From assembly GCA_903839845.1 (NCBI GenBank), contig CAIMEA010000184.1, positions 1-40,029 of the forward strand: a stretch of DNA of 40,029 nucleotides. Reading direction: 5' to 3'. Origin of the DNA: an uncultured Hyphomicrobiales bacterium (GTDB taxonomy: Bacteria; Pseudomonadota; Alphaproteobacteria; Rhizobiales; Xanthobacteraceae). The position numbers and the translations under genes are program-made. This document shows positions 1-7,843 of this stretch, piece by piece. Numbering within the stretch: position 1 is the first letter of the stretch; every line of letters starts with the position of its first letter. Below the pieces are notes generated by a model. That model did not search any database. It was not told the DNA's origin and worked only from the letters and a program-made list of their open reading frames with translations.

Positions 1-1
1 C

Positions 2-922
2 GTCCTCGATCTCACCAAGGACGACGACAGGGCGCTGCTGGAGGCCATGCTCGCCAGGGCCGATGTCTTCGTGCAGAACCTCAAGCCCGGCGCGCTCGGC
101 AAGCTCGGCTTTTCGTTCGAGCGCTTGCGCAAGGATTATCCGACGCTGATCTGCGCGTCGATTTCCGGCTATGGCGAAACCGGACCGTTCGCGCAGCGCA
201 AGGCCTACGATCTTCTGATCCAGGCCGAGTCAGGGTTATCGTCGGTCACCGGCGGCCCGGAAGCACCGGCGCGCGTCGGCGTGTCGGTTGTCGATATCGC
301 CGCGGGACTAAGCGCCTATGAGGCGATCCTTGAGGCGATCATCCGCCGCGGCCGCACCGGCGAAGGCGCGACCATTTCGATTTCCATGTTCGACGCCATG
401 GCCGAGTGGATGACCATTCCGCTGCTCAATCAGGAATGGGGCAACCCGTTCAAGCGCGTTGGCTTGGCGCATCCGACCATCGCGCCCTACGGCGTGTTCA
501 AGACGCGCGACGGCGCCGACATTCTGATCTCGATCCAGAACGACCGCGAATGGCGCGTGCTCGCCGATAAGGTATTGGGCAACGCCGCGCTCGGCGCCGA
601 TGAGCGTTTCGCCACCAATCCGCAGCGTCAGGCCAACCGCGCGCAGACCGACGCCGAAGTGGCGAAGGTATTCGCCACGCAGGATGTCGAGCCGCTGATG
701 ATGAAGCTTGCCGCCGCCGATATTGCCTTTGCCCGTGTCAACGATTCGGCGCTGCTGGCGACGCATCCGCATTTGCGGCGAGTGACCGTCGATACGCCAA
801 GCGGCCCGGCGAGCATGCCGGCACCGTCGGCGCAATTCGTCGGCGAGAAGCGGGAGTACGGCGCGATCCCGACGCTTGGCGCGCAGACAGAGAAGATCAA
901 AGCCGAGTTCGAGCCGAAATAG
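2..922 (+). CDS. CaiB/BaiF family III CoA-transferase, 5'-truncated
   Basis: The frame is open from base 2, so the start codon lies outside the window; the visible part is 306 codons. The family moves CoA between a CoA-thioester and a free carboxylic acid in the cytoplasm. Seen: a family III signature around 'DVFVQNLKPGALGKLG', the 'ISGYGETGPF' segment, and 'SMFDAMAEWM', whose Asp matches the position that forms the aspartyl-CoA anhydride in this family. The C-terminal small domain is present and ends in a lysine-rich tail. The donor and acceptor acids cannot be told from sequence. The stop is only 3 bases from the stop of the convergent efflux gene, leaving no room for a terminator between them. 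Confidence 0.9.
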   Translation, partial: VLDLTKDDDRALLEAMLARADVFVQNLKPGALGKLGFSFERLRKDYPTLICASISGYGETGPFAQRKAYDLLIQAESGLSSVTGGPEAPARVGVSVVDIAAGLSAYEAILEAIIRRGRTGEGATISISMFDAMAEWMTIPLLNQEWGNPFKRVGLAHPTIAPYGVFKTRDGADILISIQNDREWRVLADKVLGNAALGADERFATNPQRQANRAQTDAEVAKVFATQDVEPLMMKLAAADIAFARVNDSALLATHPHLRRVTVDTPSGPASMPAPSAQFVGEKREYGAIPTLGAQTEKIKAEFEPK

Positions 923-925
923 GCG

Positions 926-2485
926 CTAATCCATCGCGTGGATGACTTCTTCCTGCTTGGCGGGACCGGCCGCGCCCGGCGATTTTGCCGTGCCGATCAG
1001 CATCACCAGCGGCACCATCAGCAATGTCAGCACCATCAGAAGCTTGAAGTCATTGAGATAGGCGATCAGCGCCGCCTGCTGCGTGATGATGCCGTCGAGC
1101 ATGGCCTTGCCGGAGTCGGTCGCGATGTTGAGATTCGTCGCGACGTCCTGCATCTGCAGCGCATCGTTGAATGGCGTGACCGACGCGCCGATGGTTTCGT
1201 GCATGATCGTTGTCTTGCTGGTCAGGTTGGCGATCATCATCGAAATGCCGATCGACGAGCCGATATTGCGCAGCAAAGTCGTCATCGATGTCGCGCCGTT
1301 GCGCAATGTGCCAGCCAGCGTGGTGAAGGCGACAGAGGTCACCGGCACGAACAGCAGGCCGAGGCCGACGCCCTGGGCGATGTTGGTGACCACGATGGTC
1401 ATTTGCCGGACGTCGAGCGACCAGCCGGTCATTTCGTACAAGGTTGCGGCGGTGATCAGGAGACCGCCGAGGATCAGATAGCGCGGCTCGATCATCCGCA
1501 TCAGCCGCGGCGCCGCCATCATCGTCAGCAAGGTGCCGACGCCGCGCGTGCCAAGCAGAAAACCGGCGGTCTGGATCGGATAGTCGAGCAGGTTTTGCAT
1601 GAACGGCGTGACCAGCGCCATGGTGCCGAACAGCACCACGCCGATGACCAGCATGAACACGCAGCCGCTGACAAAATTGCGGTCCTTGAACATCTCGAAA
1701 TTGACGAAAGGCTGAGGCGTCGTCAGCGAATGGGCGAAGAAATAATAGAAGCCGGCGGCCGAGACGATGGCCTCGACCCAGATTTCGCGGGCGCCGAACC
1801 AGCCGACCTGTTCGCCGCGATCGAGCATCAATTGCAGCGAGCCGATGCCGATGGCCAGCGCGATGAAGCCGAACCAGTCGAAGATCAGATGCTCCTGCTT
1901 CTTGGTTTCTTCCATGAACAGCATCATGCCGGCGACGGTGAGAACGCCGATCGGCAGGTTGATCAGGAACACCCAGTGCCAGGAATAATTATCGGTCAGC
2001 CATGCCCCGAGCGTCGGCCCCATGATCGGGCCGAGCATCACGCCCATGCCCCAGATCGCCATCGCTTTGGCGCGCTCCTGCAGCGAATAGGAATCCAGCA
2101 TCACCGATTGCGACAGCGGCACCAAAGCCGCGCCGGCCATGCCTTGCAGCAGGCGGAACAACACCATCTGCTCGATGTTCTGCGCCAGCGCGCATAAAAG
2201 CGACGCGGCGGTGAAGCCGGCGACGCAGATGATGAACAGCTTCTTGCGGCCGAAACGGTCGGCGAGCCAGCCGATCGGCGCGGTCATGATCGCGGCGGCG
2301 ACGATATAGGACGTCAGCACCCAGTTGATCTGGTCGAGCGAGGCCGACAGCGAACCCTGCATATAGGGCAGCGCCACGTTGGCGATCGTCGTGTCGAGCG
2401 CCTGCATGATGGTCGCGGTCATCGCGCAGACCGTGATCAGTATGCGGCGCGATGTCGGCGCCATTTTCGCGCCGGCGGGGCTCAT
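926..2485 (-). CDS. EmrB/QacA-type MFS drug efflux permease (DHA2, 14 TM)
   Basis: A 519-residue proton-driven multidrug exporter of the inner membrane. Seen: 'LDTTIANVALP' at residues 30-40, with the TM1 Asp at 31 typical of the DHA2 family; MFS motif A 'GWLADRFGRKK' at 72-82; and about 14 hydrophobic segments over the full length. Its ATG overlaps the stop of the upstream HlyD-type gene by 4 bases (ATGA), so the two are probably translationally coupled and form a tripartite pump with an outer-membrane TolC-like protein not present here. Third gene of a marR-emrA-emrB-type operon. Substrate unknown. Confidence 0.93.
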   Translation of the reverse strand: MSPAGAKMAPTSRRILITVCAMTATIMQALDTTIANVALPYMQGSLSASLDQINWVLTSYIVAAAIMTAPIGWLADRFGRKKLFIICVAGFTAASLLCALAQNIEQMVLFRLLQGMAGAALVPLSQSVMLDSYSLQERAKAMAIWGMGVMLGPIMGPTLGAWLTDNYSWHWVFLINLPIGVLTVAGMMLFMEETKKQEHLIFDWFGFIALAIGIGSLQLMLDRGEQVGWFGAREIWVEAIVSAAGFYYFFAHSLTTPQPFVNFEMFKDRNFVSGCVFMLVIGVVLFGTMALVTPFMQNLLDYPIQTAGFLLGTRGVGTLLTMMAAPRLMRMIEPRYLILGGLLITAATLYEMTGWSLDVRQMTIVVTNIAQGVGLGLLFVPVTSVAFTTLAGTLRNGATSMTTLLRNIGSSIGISMMIANLTSKTTIMHETIGASVTPFNDALQMQDVATNLNIATDSGKAMLDGIITQQAALIAYLNDFKLLMVLTLLMVPLVMLIGTAKSPGAAGPAKQEEVIHAMD

Positions 2486-3618
2486 TTCGCCAGTTCTTTC
2501 GACATGAACGGGATGCGGCTGTGGCCGGTGTCGATCTCGACATTGACGCTCATGCCAGTACGCAGCAGATGCGTATCCTCATCCTTGTCGAAGGCAATGC
2601 GGACCGGAACGCGCTGCACCACCTTGACCCAGTTGCCGCTGGCGTTCTGCGCCGGCAGAATCGAGAACTGCGAACCGGTGCCGGGGCTCACCGCCACGAC
2701 GGTGCCCTTGAAGGTGTGGTCGGGGAACGAGTCGACATCGAGCGTCGCCTTCTGGCCGATGCGCAGATAGGTGATGTCGGTTTCCTTCGGGTTGGCGTCG
2801 ACCCACGGCGCGCTGTCGTCGATGACGCTGAGGATCGGTCCGCCGGCGGCGACGAAACGGCCGAGCTGGATATTGTCGACCTGCGTCGCGGTGCCGGATA
2901 TCGGCGCGCGCAGCACGGTATGGTCGAGGTCGCGCTGCGCATTGTCGAGCGCGGCCTTGGCCTGCGCATATTCCGGAAACTTTTCGAGCGGCAGGTTGGC
3001 ATCGCCGAGCAACTGGTTGAGCGCATCGTCGCGCTGCTGGCTGGTGTACTGCGCCTGCAATTGCGCCGTCACCAAAGTGCCGGTTGCGGTGTCGACATCG
3101 GCCTGCGAGCCGGCCTGCGTCGCCACCAGCTTGCTCTTGCGATCGACGTCGCGCTGCTTGAGGTCGACGTTCTTCTGCGCCAGGTCGGCGAGCGTGCCGA
3201 GCGATGTCAGGTTGCTCTTGAGCTTGGCGTAATTGCTGCGCGCGGTGTTCAGCTTGGCCTGCGCCGACGCCAGCGCCAGCTGATAGGGCTCGGGATCGAG
3301 CGTCATCAGTTCATCGCCGGCCTGGACGTGCTGGCCCTCGCGCACGGCGACGCGGATGACCTTGCCGGAGATGTCCGGCGTGATCAGTACTTTCTGCGCG
3401 CCGACATAGGCGTTGTCGGTGCCGATATAGCGCCCGCCGGTCACATAGATACCGAGCCCGATCAGCACCGCCAGCGACGGCAGCGCCACCAGCAGGATCA
3501 TACGCAGATTCGCGCGCTTGAATGCGGCGACGCGTCCGGATACCGGCGCGCCGGTTGTCGCCTCGGGCGAGGCTTTCGATTCCGGAGCTGGAACGACTTT
3601 CAGGACTTTATCACTCAT
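2482..3618 (-). CDS. HlyD/EmrA-type membrane fusion protein
   Basis: A 378-residue periplasmic adaptor linking the EmrB-type permease to an outer-membrane channel. Seen: a short cytoplasmic N-terminus, one TM anchor at about 39-60, a barrel-sandwich segment 'ISGKVIRVAVREGQHVQAGD' at about 83-102, a helical hairpin from roughly 120 to 250, and a second lipoyl half with 'DLDHTVLRAPISGTATQV'. The frame stays open upstream to base 3987, but that extension overlaps marR. The ATG at 3618 overlaps the marR stop by 4 bases and gives the expected EmrA length. Sits between marR and the permease with 4-base ATGA overlaps on both sides. Confidence 0.93.
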   Translation of the reverse strand: MSDKVLKVVPAPESKASPEATTGAPVSGRVAAFKRANLRMILLVALPSLAVLIGLGIYVTGGRYIGTDNAYVGAQKVLITPDISGKVIRVAVREGQHVQAGDELMTLDPEPYQLALASAQAKLNTARSNYAKLKSNLTSLGTLADLAQKNVDLKQRDVDRKSKLVATQAGSQADVDTATGTLVTAQLQAQYTSQQRDDALNQLLGDANLPLEKFPEYAQAKAALDNAQRDLDHTVLRAPISGTATQVDNIQLGRFVAAGGPILSVIDDSAPWVDANPKETDITYLRIGQKATLDVDSFPDHTFKGTVVAVSPGTGSQFSILPAQNASGNWVKVVQRVPVRIAFDKDEDTHLLRTGMSVNVEIDTGHSRIPFMSKELAK

Positions 3619-4112
3619 GAGGCCAGCACATTGGTTTGCGGTTGGGATTGATTGGCGCTGCGGCCGATCGCGGCGCGCAGATTGTCCTTGATCAGGCCGA
3701 GATCGCTCAGCATACGTTCGACGGTCCTGGTATCGAGCCCGTCGAGCACGGTCGTCATCATGTCGGTGCCCAGGGCGGCGAGCTGTTCCAGCATCGGCCG
3801 CGCCGCCGGCTTCAGATACAAGCGATTGGCGCGGCGATCGTTCGGATCGGCACGGCGCTCGATCAGGCCGTTTTCGGCCAACCGGTCGAGCAGGCGGGTT
3901 AGCGAGATCGGCTGCATGTCGAGAATGTCGGCGAGTTCCGATTGCTTGAGGCCCTCGGTGCGGTCGATCCGGATCAGCACGGTCCACTGCGCTCGCGAGA
4001 TGCCGAACTGGCGCGCGCGCTGGTCGGCATAGGTCCGCAGCATCCTGGCTACGTCCATGATCGTAAAGGCGATTTCTCGCTTGGCCGGGAGTTTCGACAT
4101 CGGGGCATCCAT
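3615..4112 (-). CDS. MarR-family transcriptional regulator of the efflux operon
   Basis: A 165-residue winged-helix dimeric repressor. Seen: 'RAQWTVLIRIDRTEGLKQSE' followed by 'LADILDMQPISLTRLLDRL' (recognition helix) and the wing 'ERRADPNDRRANRLYL', all in the usual MarR order. It leads an operon with the HlyD and MFS genes and very likely represses it in response to a toxic ligand. A near-perfect palindrome lies 10 bases upstream of this start. The start is ambiguous: ATG at 4112 has no Shine-Dalgarno and falls very close to the operator, while ATG at 4100 (MSKLPAKRE) gives a more conventional leader. Ligand unknown. Confidence 0.92.
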   Translation of the reverse strand: MDAPMSKLPAKREIAFTIMDVARMLRTYADQRARQFGISRAQWTVLIRIDRTEGLKQSELADILDMQPISLTRLLDRLAENGLIERRADPNDRRANRLYLKPAARPMLEQLAALGTDMMTTVLDGLDTRTVERMLSDLGLIKDNLRAAIGRSANQSQPQTNVLAS

Positions 4113-4122
4113 CGGAGAGTAC

Positions 4123-4150
4123 TTATATAATAAGGAGGCTTATAATATAA
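4123..4150. promoter_or_regulatory. Probable MarR operator in divergent promoter
   Basis: Inverted repeat TTATATAATAAG (4123-4134), spacer GAGG, CTTATAATATAA (4139-4150); 11 of 12 arm positions pair. It is a strikingly AT-rich island between divergent genes. A perfect -10 hexamer TATAAT lies at 4141-4146 on the plus strand, and TATTAT on the minus strand at 4127-4132. MarR proteins typically bind such palindromes over their own promoter; that this one does is inference from position and symmetry. Confidence 0.65.
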
Positions 4151-4247
4151 ACAAGAGCCCTTTTCCTGGCCCGGGCGAGGTGACGGCGGGGACCGCATCG
4201 GGCAATGTCGCCGCCGGAAAAAACCTCAACAGGACGGAAACGCGACC

Positions 4248-5153
4248 ATGCAAATTGGCTTCATCGGTCTGGGCAAAATGGGGCAGCCGATGGCGCGGCG
4301 CCTGATCGAGGCCGGGCACACTCTGGTTGTTTTCGACACGCGCGCTGACGCAGCCGCGCCCTTGACGGCGCTTGGCGCGCAACTGGCCGCGTCGCCGGTC
4401 GATGTCGCGGACCGGGTCGAGACCGTGCTGGCCAGCCTGCCGGAACCGCATATCGTCGCCAGCGTCGCGACCGGCGACAACGGCGTCATTCACGGCAAAC
4501 GCATCAAGCGCTTCGTCGATCTGTCGACCACTGGCTCGCGCGCCGCCGCCGACATCGCAGCCGCTCTCGCCAAAAAGAACATCGCGCAGATCGACTCGCC
4601 GGTGTCGGGCGGCGTCGCCGGCGCGGTGAAGGGCACACTGGCGGTGATGGTGTCGGGGCCGCAAGCCGATATCGACGTCGTCAAGGACGCACTCGGCGTG
4701 TTCGGCTCGGTCTTCGTCATCGGCCACCAGCCGGGCATGGCGCAGACCATGAAGCTCGCCAATAATTTCCTGTCGGCAACCGCGATGGCGGCGACCTCGG
4801 AAGCGATTGTGATGGGCGTGAAGGCCGGGCTTGATCCGGCGATCATGATCGACGTCATCAATGCCGGCTCGGGGCGCAACACCGCATCGACCGGCAAATT
4901 TCCCAACGCCATCCTGCCGCGCACGTTCGACGCCGGATTTGCCACCGCGCTGATGCTCAAGGATGTGCGGTTGTGTCTGGCCGAGGCCAAGGCCGCCGGC
5001 GTGCCGACCGACATGATGGGCATGGTCGCCTCGCTGTGGGAACGCGTCGCCAGCGAGATCGGCGCCGACAAGGACTTCACCACCATCGTTCAGCCGGTCG
5101 AGCGGCGCGCCGGCGTCATCGTCGGCAAGGTTCAAGCATTGGCGAGAGCATAA
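4248..5153 (+). CDS. NAD(P)-dependent beta-hydroxyacid dehydrogenase (3-hydroxyisobutyrate dehydrogenase family)
   Basis: A 301-residue cytoplasmic oxidoreductase. Seen: the Rossmann motif 'GFIGLGKMGQPMA' at residues 4-16, the substrate-binding 'DSPVSGG' at 116-122, and the catalytic Lys169 in 'MKLANNFLSA', the standard order for the family that includes 3-hydroxyisobutyrate, tartronate-semialdehyde and 6-phosphogluconate dehydrogenases. Asp30 at the end of beta-2 suggests NAD rather than NADP. Only 2 bases separate its stop from the next gene's start, so it is co-transcribed with the metallo-hydrolase. Its promoter appears to share the MarR-operator region. The exact hydroxyacid is not determined. 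Confidence 0.88.
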   Translation: MQIGFIGLGKMGQPMARRLIEAGHTLVVFDTRADAAAPLTALGAQLAASPVDVADRVETVLASLPEPHIVASVATGDNGVIHGKRIKRFVDLSTTGSRAAADIAAALAKKNIAQIDSPVSGGVAGAVKGTLAVMVSGPQADIDVVKDALGVFGSVFVIGHQPGMAQTMKLANNFLSATAMAATSEAIVMGVKAGLDPAIMIDVINAGSGRNTASTGKFPNAILPRTFDAGFATALMLKDVRLCLAEAKAAGVPTDMMGMVASLWERVASEIGADKDFTTIVQPVERRAGVIVGKVQALARA

Positions 5154-5155
5154 CA

Positions 5156-5953
5156 ATGAGCGACGACATTCACGAAGTCTTTGCCGTCAAATATGCCGAG
5201 CATGCGCGCAAGCGCTCTGAGAACTATGTGTTCGGCGATCCGCACGACGAGATGACCTCGATCGCCTATTATGTCTGGGTCATCAAGGGCCCGTCCGGCA
5301 CGTTCGTCGTTGACACCGGTTTCGACGAGGCCGCGGCCAAGGAGCGCGGCCGCACCATCATCAAGCCGGTCGGCGAGGGATTGATGGCGCTCGGCATCCG
5401 GCCCGACAAGGTCGAGCACGTCATCGCCACGCATATGCACTGGGATCACGCCGGCAATTACGATCTGTTCCCGAATGCCCGCTATCACATCCAGGACGAG
5501 GAGATGGCCTACGCCACCGGCCGCTGCATGTGCCACAAGATGCTGCGCATTCCGTTCAGCGAGAGCGACGTGCAGGCGATGGTCAAGAAGGTGTTCGCCT
5601 ATCGCTGCGAATTCCATGACGGCGCCGACGAACTGGCGCCCGGCATCACCGTGCACAAGATCGGCGGCCACTCAAAGGGCTTGCAGTGCGTGCGTGTGAA
5701 AACGAAGCGCGGCTATGTCGTCGTCGCTTCCGACTGCTGCCATCTCTATTCGCATATGGACGAAGGCCGCGTCTTCCCGATCACCTATTCAGTCGGCGAT
5801 ACGCTGGAGGGCTACCGGACCTTGCTGAAGCTGGCCTCGTCACGGCATCACTTCGTGCCGGGCCATGATCCTGAGGTGATGAAGCTCTATCCCGCCGCCG
5901 CGCCCGGGCTTGAAGGCTGGGTCGCAAGGCTTGATGTGGCGCCGAAGGTTTAA
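5156..5953 (+). CDS. Metallo-beta-lactamase-fold hydrolase, N-acyl-homoserine-lactonase-like
   Basis: A 265-residue protein with the zinc site 'HMHWDH' at 93-98, the third-metal-ligand region 'GGHS' (His172), Asp193 and His237 ('PGHD'), spaced as in the AHL-lactonase branch of the superfamily. It probably hydrolyses a lactone or another small ester; homologues called lactonases in this family often have no proven AHL activity, so quorum quenching should not be assumed. The frame is open upstream inside the preceding gene, but ATG 5156 follows that gene's stop by 2 bases and gives the normal family length. The coupling to a hydroxyacid dehydrogenase fits lactone opening before or after hydroxyacid oxidation. 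Confidence 0.85.
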   Translation: MSDDIHEVFAVKYAEHARKRSENYVFGDPHDEMTSIAYYVWVIKGPSGTFVVDTGFDEAAAKERGRTIIKPVGEGLMALGIRPDKVEHVIATHMHWDHAGNYDLFPNARYHIQDEEMAYATGRCMCHKMLRIPFSESDVQAMVKKVFAYRCEFHDGADELAPGITVHKIGGHSKGLQCVRVKTKRGYVVVASDCCHLYSHMDEGRVFPITYSVGDTLEGYRTLLKLASSRHHFVPGHDPEVMKLYPAAAPGLEGWVARLDVAPKV

Positions 5954-5956
5954 CCT

Positions 5957-6074
5957 GTCCCGGACGCAGCGCAGCACGAAGTGGTGCGCTGCAGAACCGG
6001 GACCGTCGTGCGTTGTTGGGTGGAAAGGTCCCGGATCTGCGGCGCAGCGTTTCACGCCGCACCGCGTCCGGGAC
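5957..6074. repeat. Dispersed palindromic repeat, family A
   Basis: Fills the gap between two convergent genes. Its ends are a perfect 11-base inverted repeat, GTCCCGGACGC (5957-5967) and GCGTCCGGGAC (6064-6074), with inner 'GTGCGCTGCAGAACCGGGAC' and 'GGTCCCGGATCTGCGGCGC' segments. A diverged relative lies at 33715-33855. It may serve as a bidirectional terminator. Confidence 0.75.
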
Positions 6075-6081
6075 ACAGAAG

Positions 6082-6642
6082 CTAAACCAACCCCAACTCC
6101 CCAAACGCATCCTTGTGGTGCTCGGCGCTCTCGGCCGAGAAGCAGCAGTAGATCACACGCGACAGAACGGGCGCCGCGCCGCGCGATAACCCTGCGAGTT
6201 CCGACGCCACCGTGCCGACGGCGATGCGCGCGGCGGCGTCGGGCGGAAAACGATAGATGCCGGTCGAGATCGCCGGAAAAGCCAGCGACGGCAGGCTGTG
6301 TTGCGCGGCGAGCGCCAGCGAGGTGCGATAACAACTTGCCAATAGCGCATGCTCGCCGGCGATGCCGCCCATCCACACTGGCCCGACCGCGTGAATGACC
6401 GCCTGCGCTTTCAAATTATAGCCATGCGTGATCTTGGCGTCGCCGGTGTCGCAGCCGCCGAGCGCGCGGCACTCCTCCAGCAATTGCGGGCCGGCGGCGC
6501 GGTGAATGGCGCCATCGACACCGCCGCCGCCGAGCAGCGATGAATTCGCCGCGTTGACGATCGCCGCGACGTCGAGCGTGGTGATGTCGGCGATTTCGAT
6601 TTCCAGCCGGGCGCGGCCGATTTCGGCAAACAGTTCGGTCAT
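6082..6642 (-). CDS. Macro-domain protein, probable O-acetyl-ADP-ribose deacetylase
   Basis: A 186-residue single macro domain of the YmdB/MacroD type, which binds ADP-ribose and removes O-acetyl or ADP-ribosyl groups in the cytoplasm. Seen: the binding loop '[20 protein letters not shown]' at about 30-49 with the Asn and Asp of the active branch, '[12 protein letters not shown]', 'VIHAVGPVW', and the second loop '[12 protein letters not shown]'. All key motifs are intact. It lies 12 bases downstream of the patatin gene and is probably the last gene of a bdhA-patatin-macro run, although a repeat separates bdhA from patatin. The target in this cell is unknown. Confidence 0.92.
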   Translation of the reverse strand: MTELFAEIGRARLEIEIADITTLDVAAIVNAANSSLLGGGGVDGAIHRAAGPQLLEECRALGGCDTGDAKITHGYNLKAQAVIHAVGPVWMGGIAGEHALLASCYRTSLALAAQHSLPSLAFPAISTGIYRFPPDAAARIAVGTVASELAGLSRGAAPVLSRVIYCCFSAESAEHHKDAFGELGLV

Positions 6643-6654
6643 GGGGTTACTGTA

Positions 6655-7731
6655 TCACCCCCGCTCCGAATAGACCTCGGCCTGCAGGTCGACGCTCGAG
6701 CGCACGCCGATGTCGTCGAAATGCGCGTCAAGGAAACGCCGCGCCGCGCGCTGGCCGACCTTGCGCAAGAGTTCGAGCGATTCGAAATCATTGCGCAGCT
6801 TGGACGACGACGACAGCCGTTCGCCGAGGCCTTCGAGGACAATGCGATGCACGTTGATGCGGCGGTATTCGTTCGGCCCTTTGCCGTGCGGCACGCGGCC
6901 CTGATCGATCAGCCGGTTGACGAATTCGATCGCCCGCAATTCCGCCATCAGCGCCGAATTGAAGGTGATCTCGCTGACGCGGCCCATGATGTCTCGGGTC
7001 GAGTGCGGGATTTTCTTTCGCACCAAGGGATTGATCTGGACGATGATGACGTCTTCGGTGTCGGTCGAGCGGAAGAACGGATACAGCACCGGGTTGCCGA
7101 GATAGCCGCCGTCCCAATAGGGCACGCCGTCGATCTCGACGGCGCGAAACACCGCCGGCAGGCAGGCCGAGGCCATCACCGCTTCGGCGGAAATCTTCTC
7201 GTGCGGAAAAATATGCAGCCGGCCGGTCTGCACATTGGTGGCGGCGATGAAAATCTGCCGCGCGTCGGCGCGCAAGGCATCGAAATCGACAAAGCGTTCG
7301 ATAAGGTCCTTGAGCGGATTGATGTTCAGCGGGTTGAGATCGTAAGGCGACAGGTACTGCGACCAGGCCGACAGCCAGTTGAAGGTCGGCGAGCCTTCGC
7401 CGGGCAATAAAGTGAATAACCGGTCGGCGACGGCGCGTTGCAGCGGCGGCAGATCGCCGCCGAGACTCGCCGCGCGCCAGAAATCCGAAAGCCGCTTGCG
7501 CGCTTCCTCGGGCCCGCCGCGCTTGAGGCCGTCGGCCAGCATCACCGCGTTGACCGCGCCGGCGGACGTTCCGGAAATGCCCTCGATGGTCAGCCGGCCA
7601 TCTTCCAGCAGATGATCGAGCACGCCCCAGGTAAATGCGCCGTGCGCGCCGCCGCCCTGCAGCGCGAGATTGATGCGTTTCGGCTTTTGCGGTTTGTCGC
7701 CGCCGAGAGCGCGGGAAATCAGACTAATCAT
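6655..7731 (-). CDS. Patatin-like phospholipase with DUF3734-type C-terminus
   Basis: A 358-residue Ser-Asp dyad hydrolase. Seen: the oxyanion-hole glycines 'GGGAHGAFTWG' at 26-36, the nucleophile elbow 'GTSAG' with Ser56, and the catalytic Asp207 in 'WDGGYLGNP'. After the patatin core a roughly 100-residue helical tail ('STRDIMGRVSEITFNSAL' onward) looks like the DUF3734 extension. There is no signal peptide, so it acts in the cytoplasm or on the inner face of the membrane. It lies downstream of bdhA on the same strand. From memory, patatins of this branch often neighbour 3-hydroxybutyrate dehydrogenase, which may mean a role in PHB or acyl-ester turnover; the substrate is not proven. Confidence 0.9.
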   Translation of the reverse strand: MISLISRALGGDKPQKPKRINLALQGGGAHGAFTWGVLDHLLEDGRLTIEGISGTSAGAVNAVMLADGLKRGGPEEARKRLSDFWRAASLGGDLPPLQRAVADRLFTLLPGEGSPTFNWLSAWSQYLSPYDLNPLNINPLKDLIERFVDFDALRADARQIFIAATNVQTGRLHIFPHEKISAEAVMASACLPAVFRAVEIDGVPYWDGGYLGNPVLYPFFRSTDTEDVIIVQINPLVRKKIPHSTRDIMGRVSEITFNSALMAELRAIEFVNRLIDQGRVPHGKGPNEYRRINVHRIVLEGLGERLSSSSKLRNDFESLELLRKVGQRAARRFLDAHFDDIGVRSSVDLQAEVYSERG

Positions 7732-7735
7732 CGGT

Positions 7736-7837
7736 GTCGTCCCCGCGAAAGCGGGGACCCATACGCCGTGTCCTCACGATGGACTGCGGCGTATGGGTCC
7801 CAGGTCTTCTTCGCTTTGCTCATTCGCCCGGGACGAC
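7736..7837. repeat. Palindromic repeat between bdhA and patatin gene
   Basis: Ends are GTCGTCCC (7736-7743) and GGGACGAC (7830-7837). Inside is a perfect 15-base inverted repeat, GGGACCCATACGCCG (7754-7768) with its complement at 7787-7801, plus a small CCCCGCGAAAGCGGGG hairpin at 7741-7756. It fills the whole gap between the two minus-strand genes and could end or attenuate transcription after bdhA. The same CCCCGC-GCGGGG core recurs at 39787-39858. Confidence 0.75.
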
Positions 7838-7843
7838 AAGAAC

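Noticed and set aside
938-2197. Long plus-strand open frame opposite the MFS efflux gene (and similar ones opposite 4248-5153, 36075-37154 and 37271-39538)
   Set aside because: Antisense shadows with His/Arg/Asp/Gln-rich translations, no plausible start signals and no recognisable domain.
4132-4138. Perfect AAGGAGG on the plus strand inside the MarR operator
   Set aside because: No start codon follows at a usable distance on that strand. It arises from the palindrome's spacer and arm and is probably chance.
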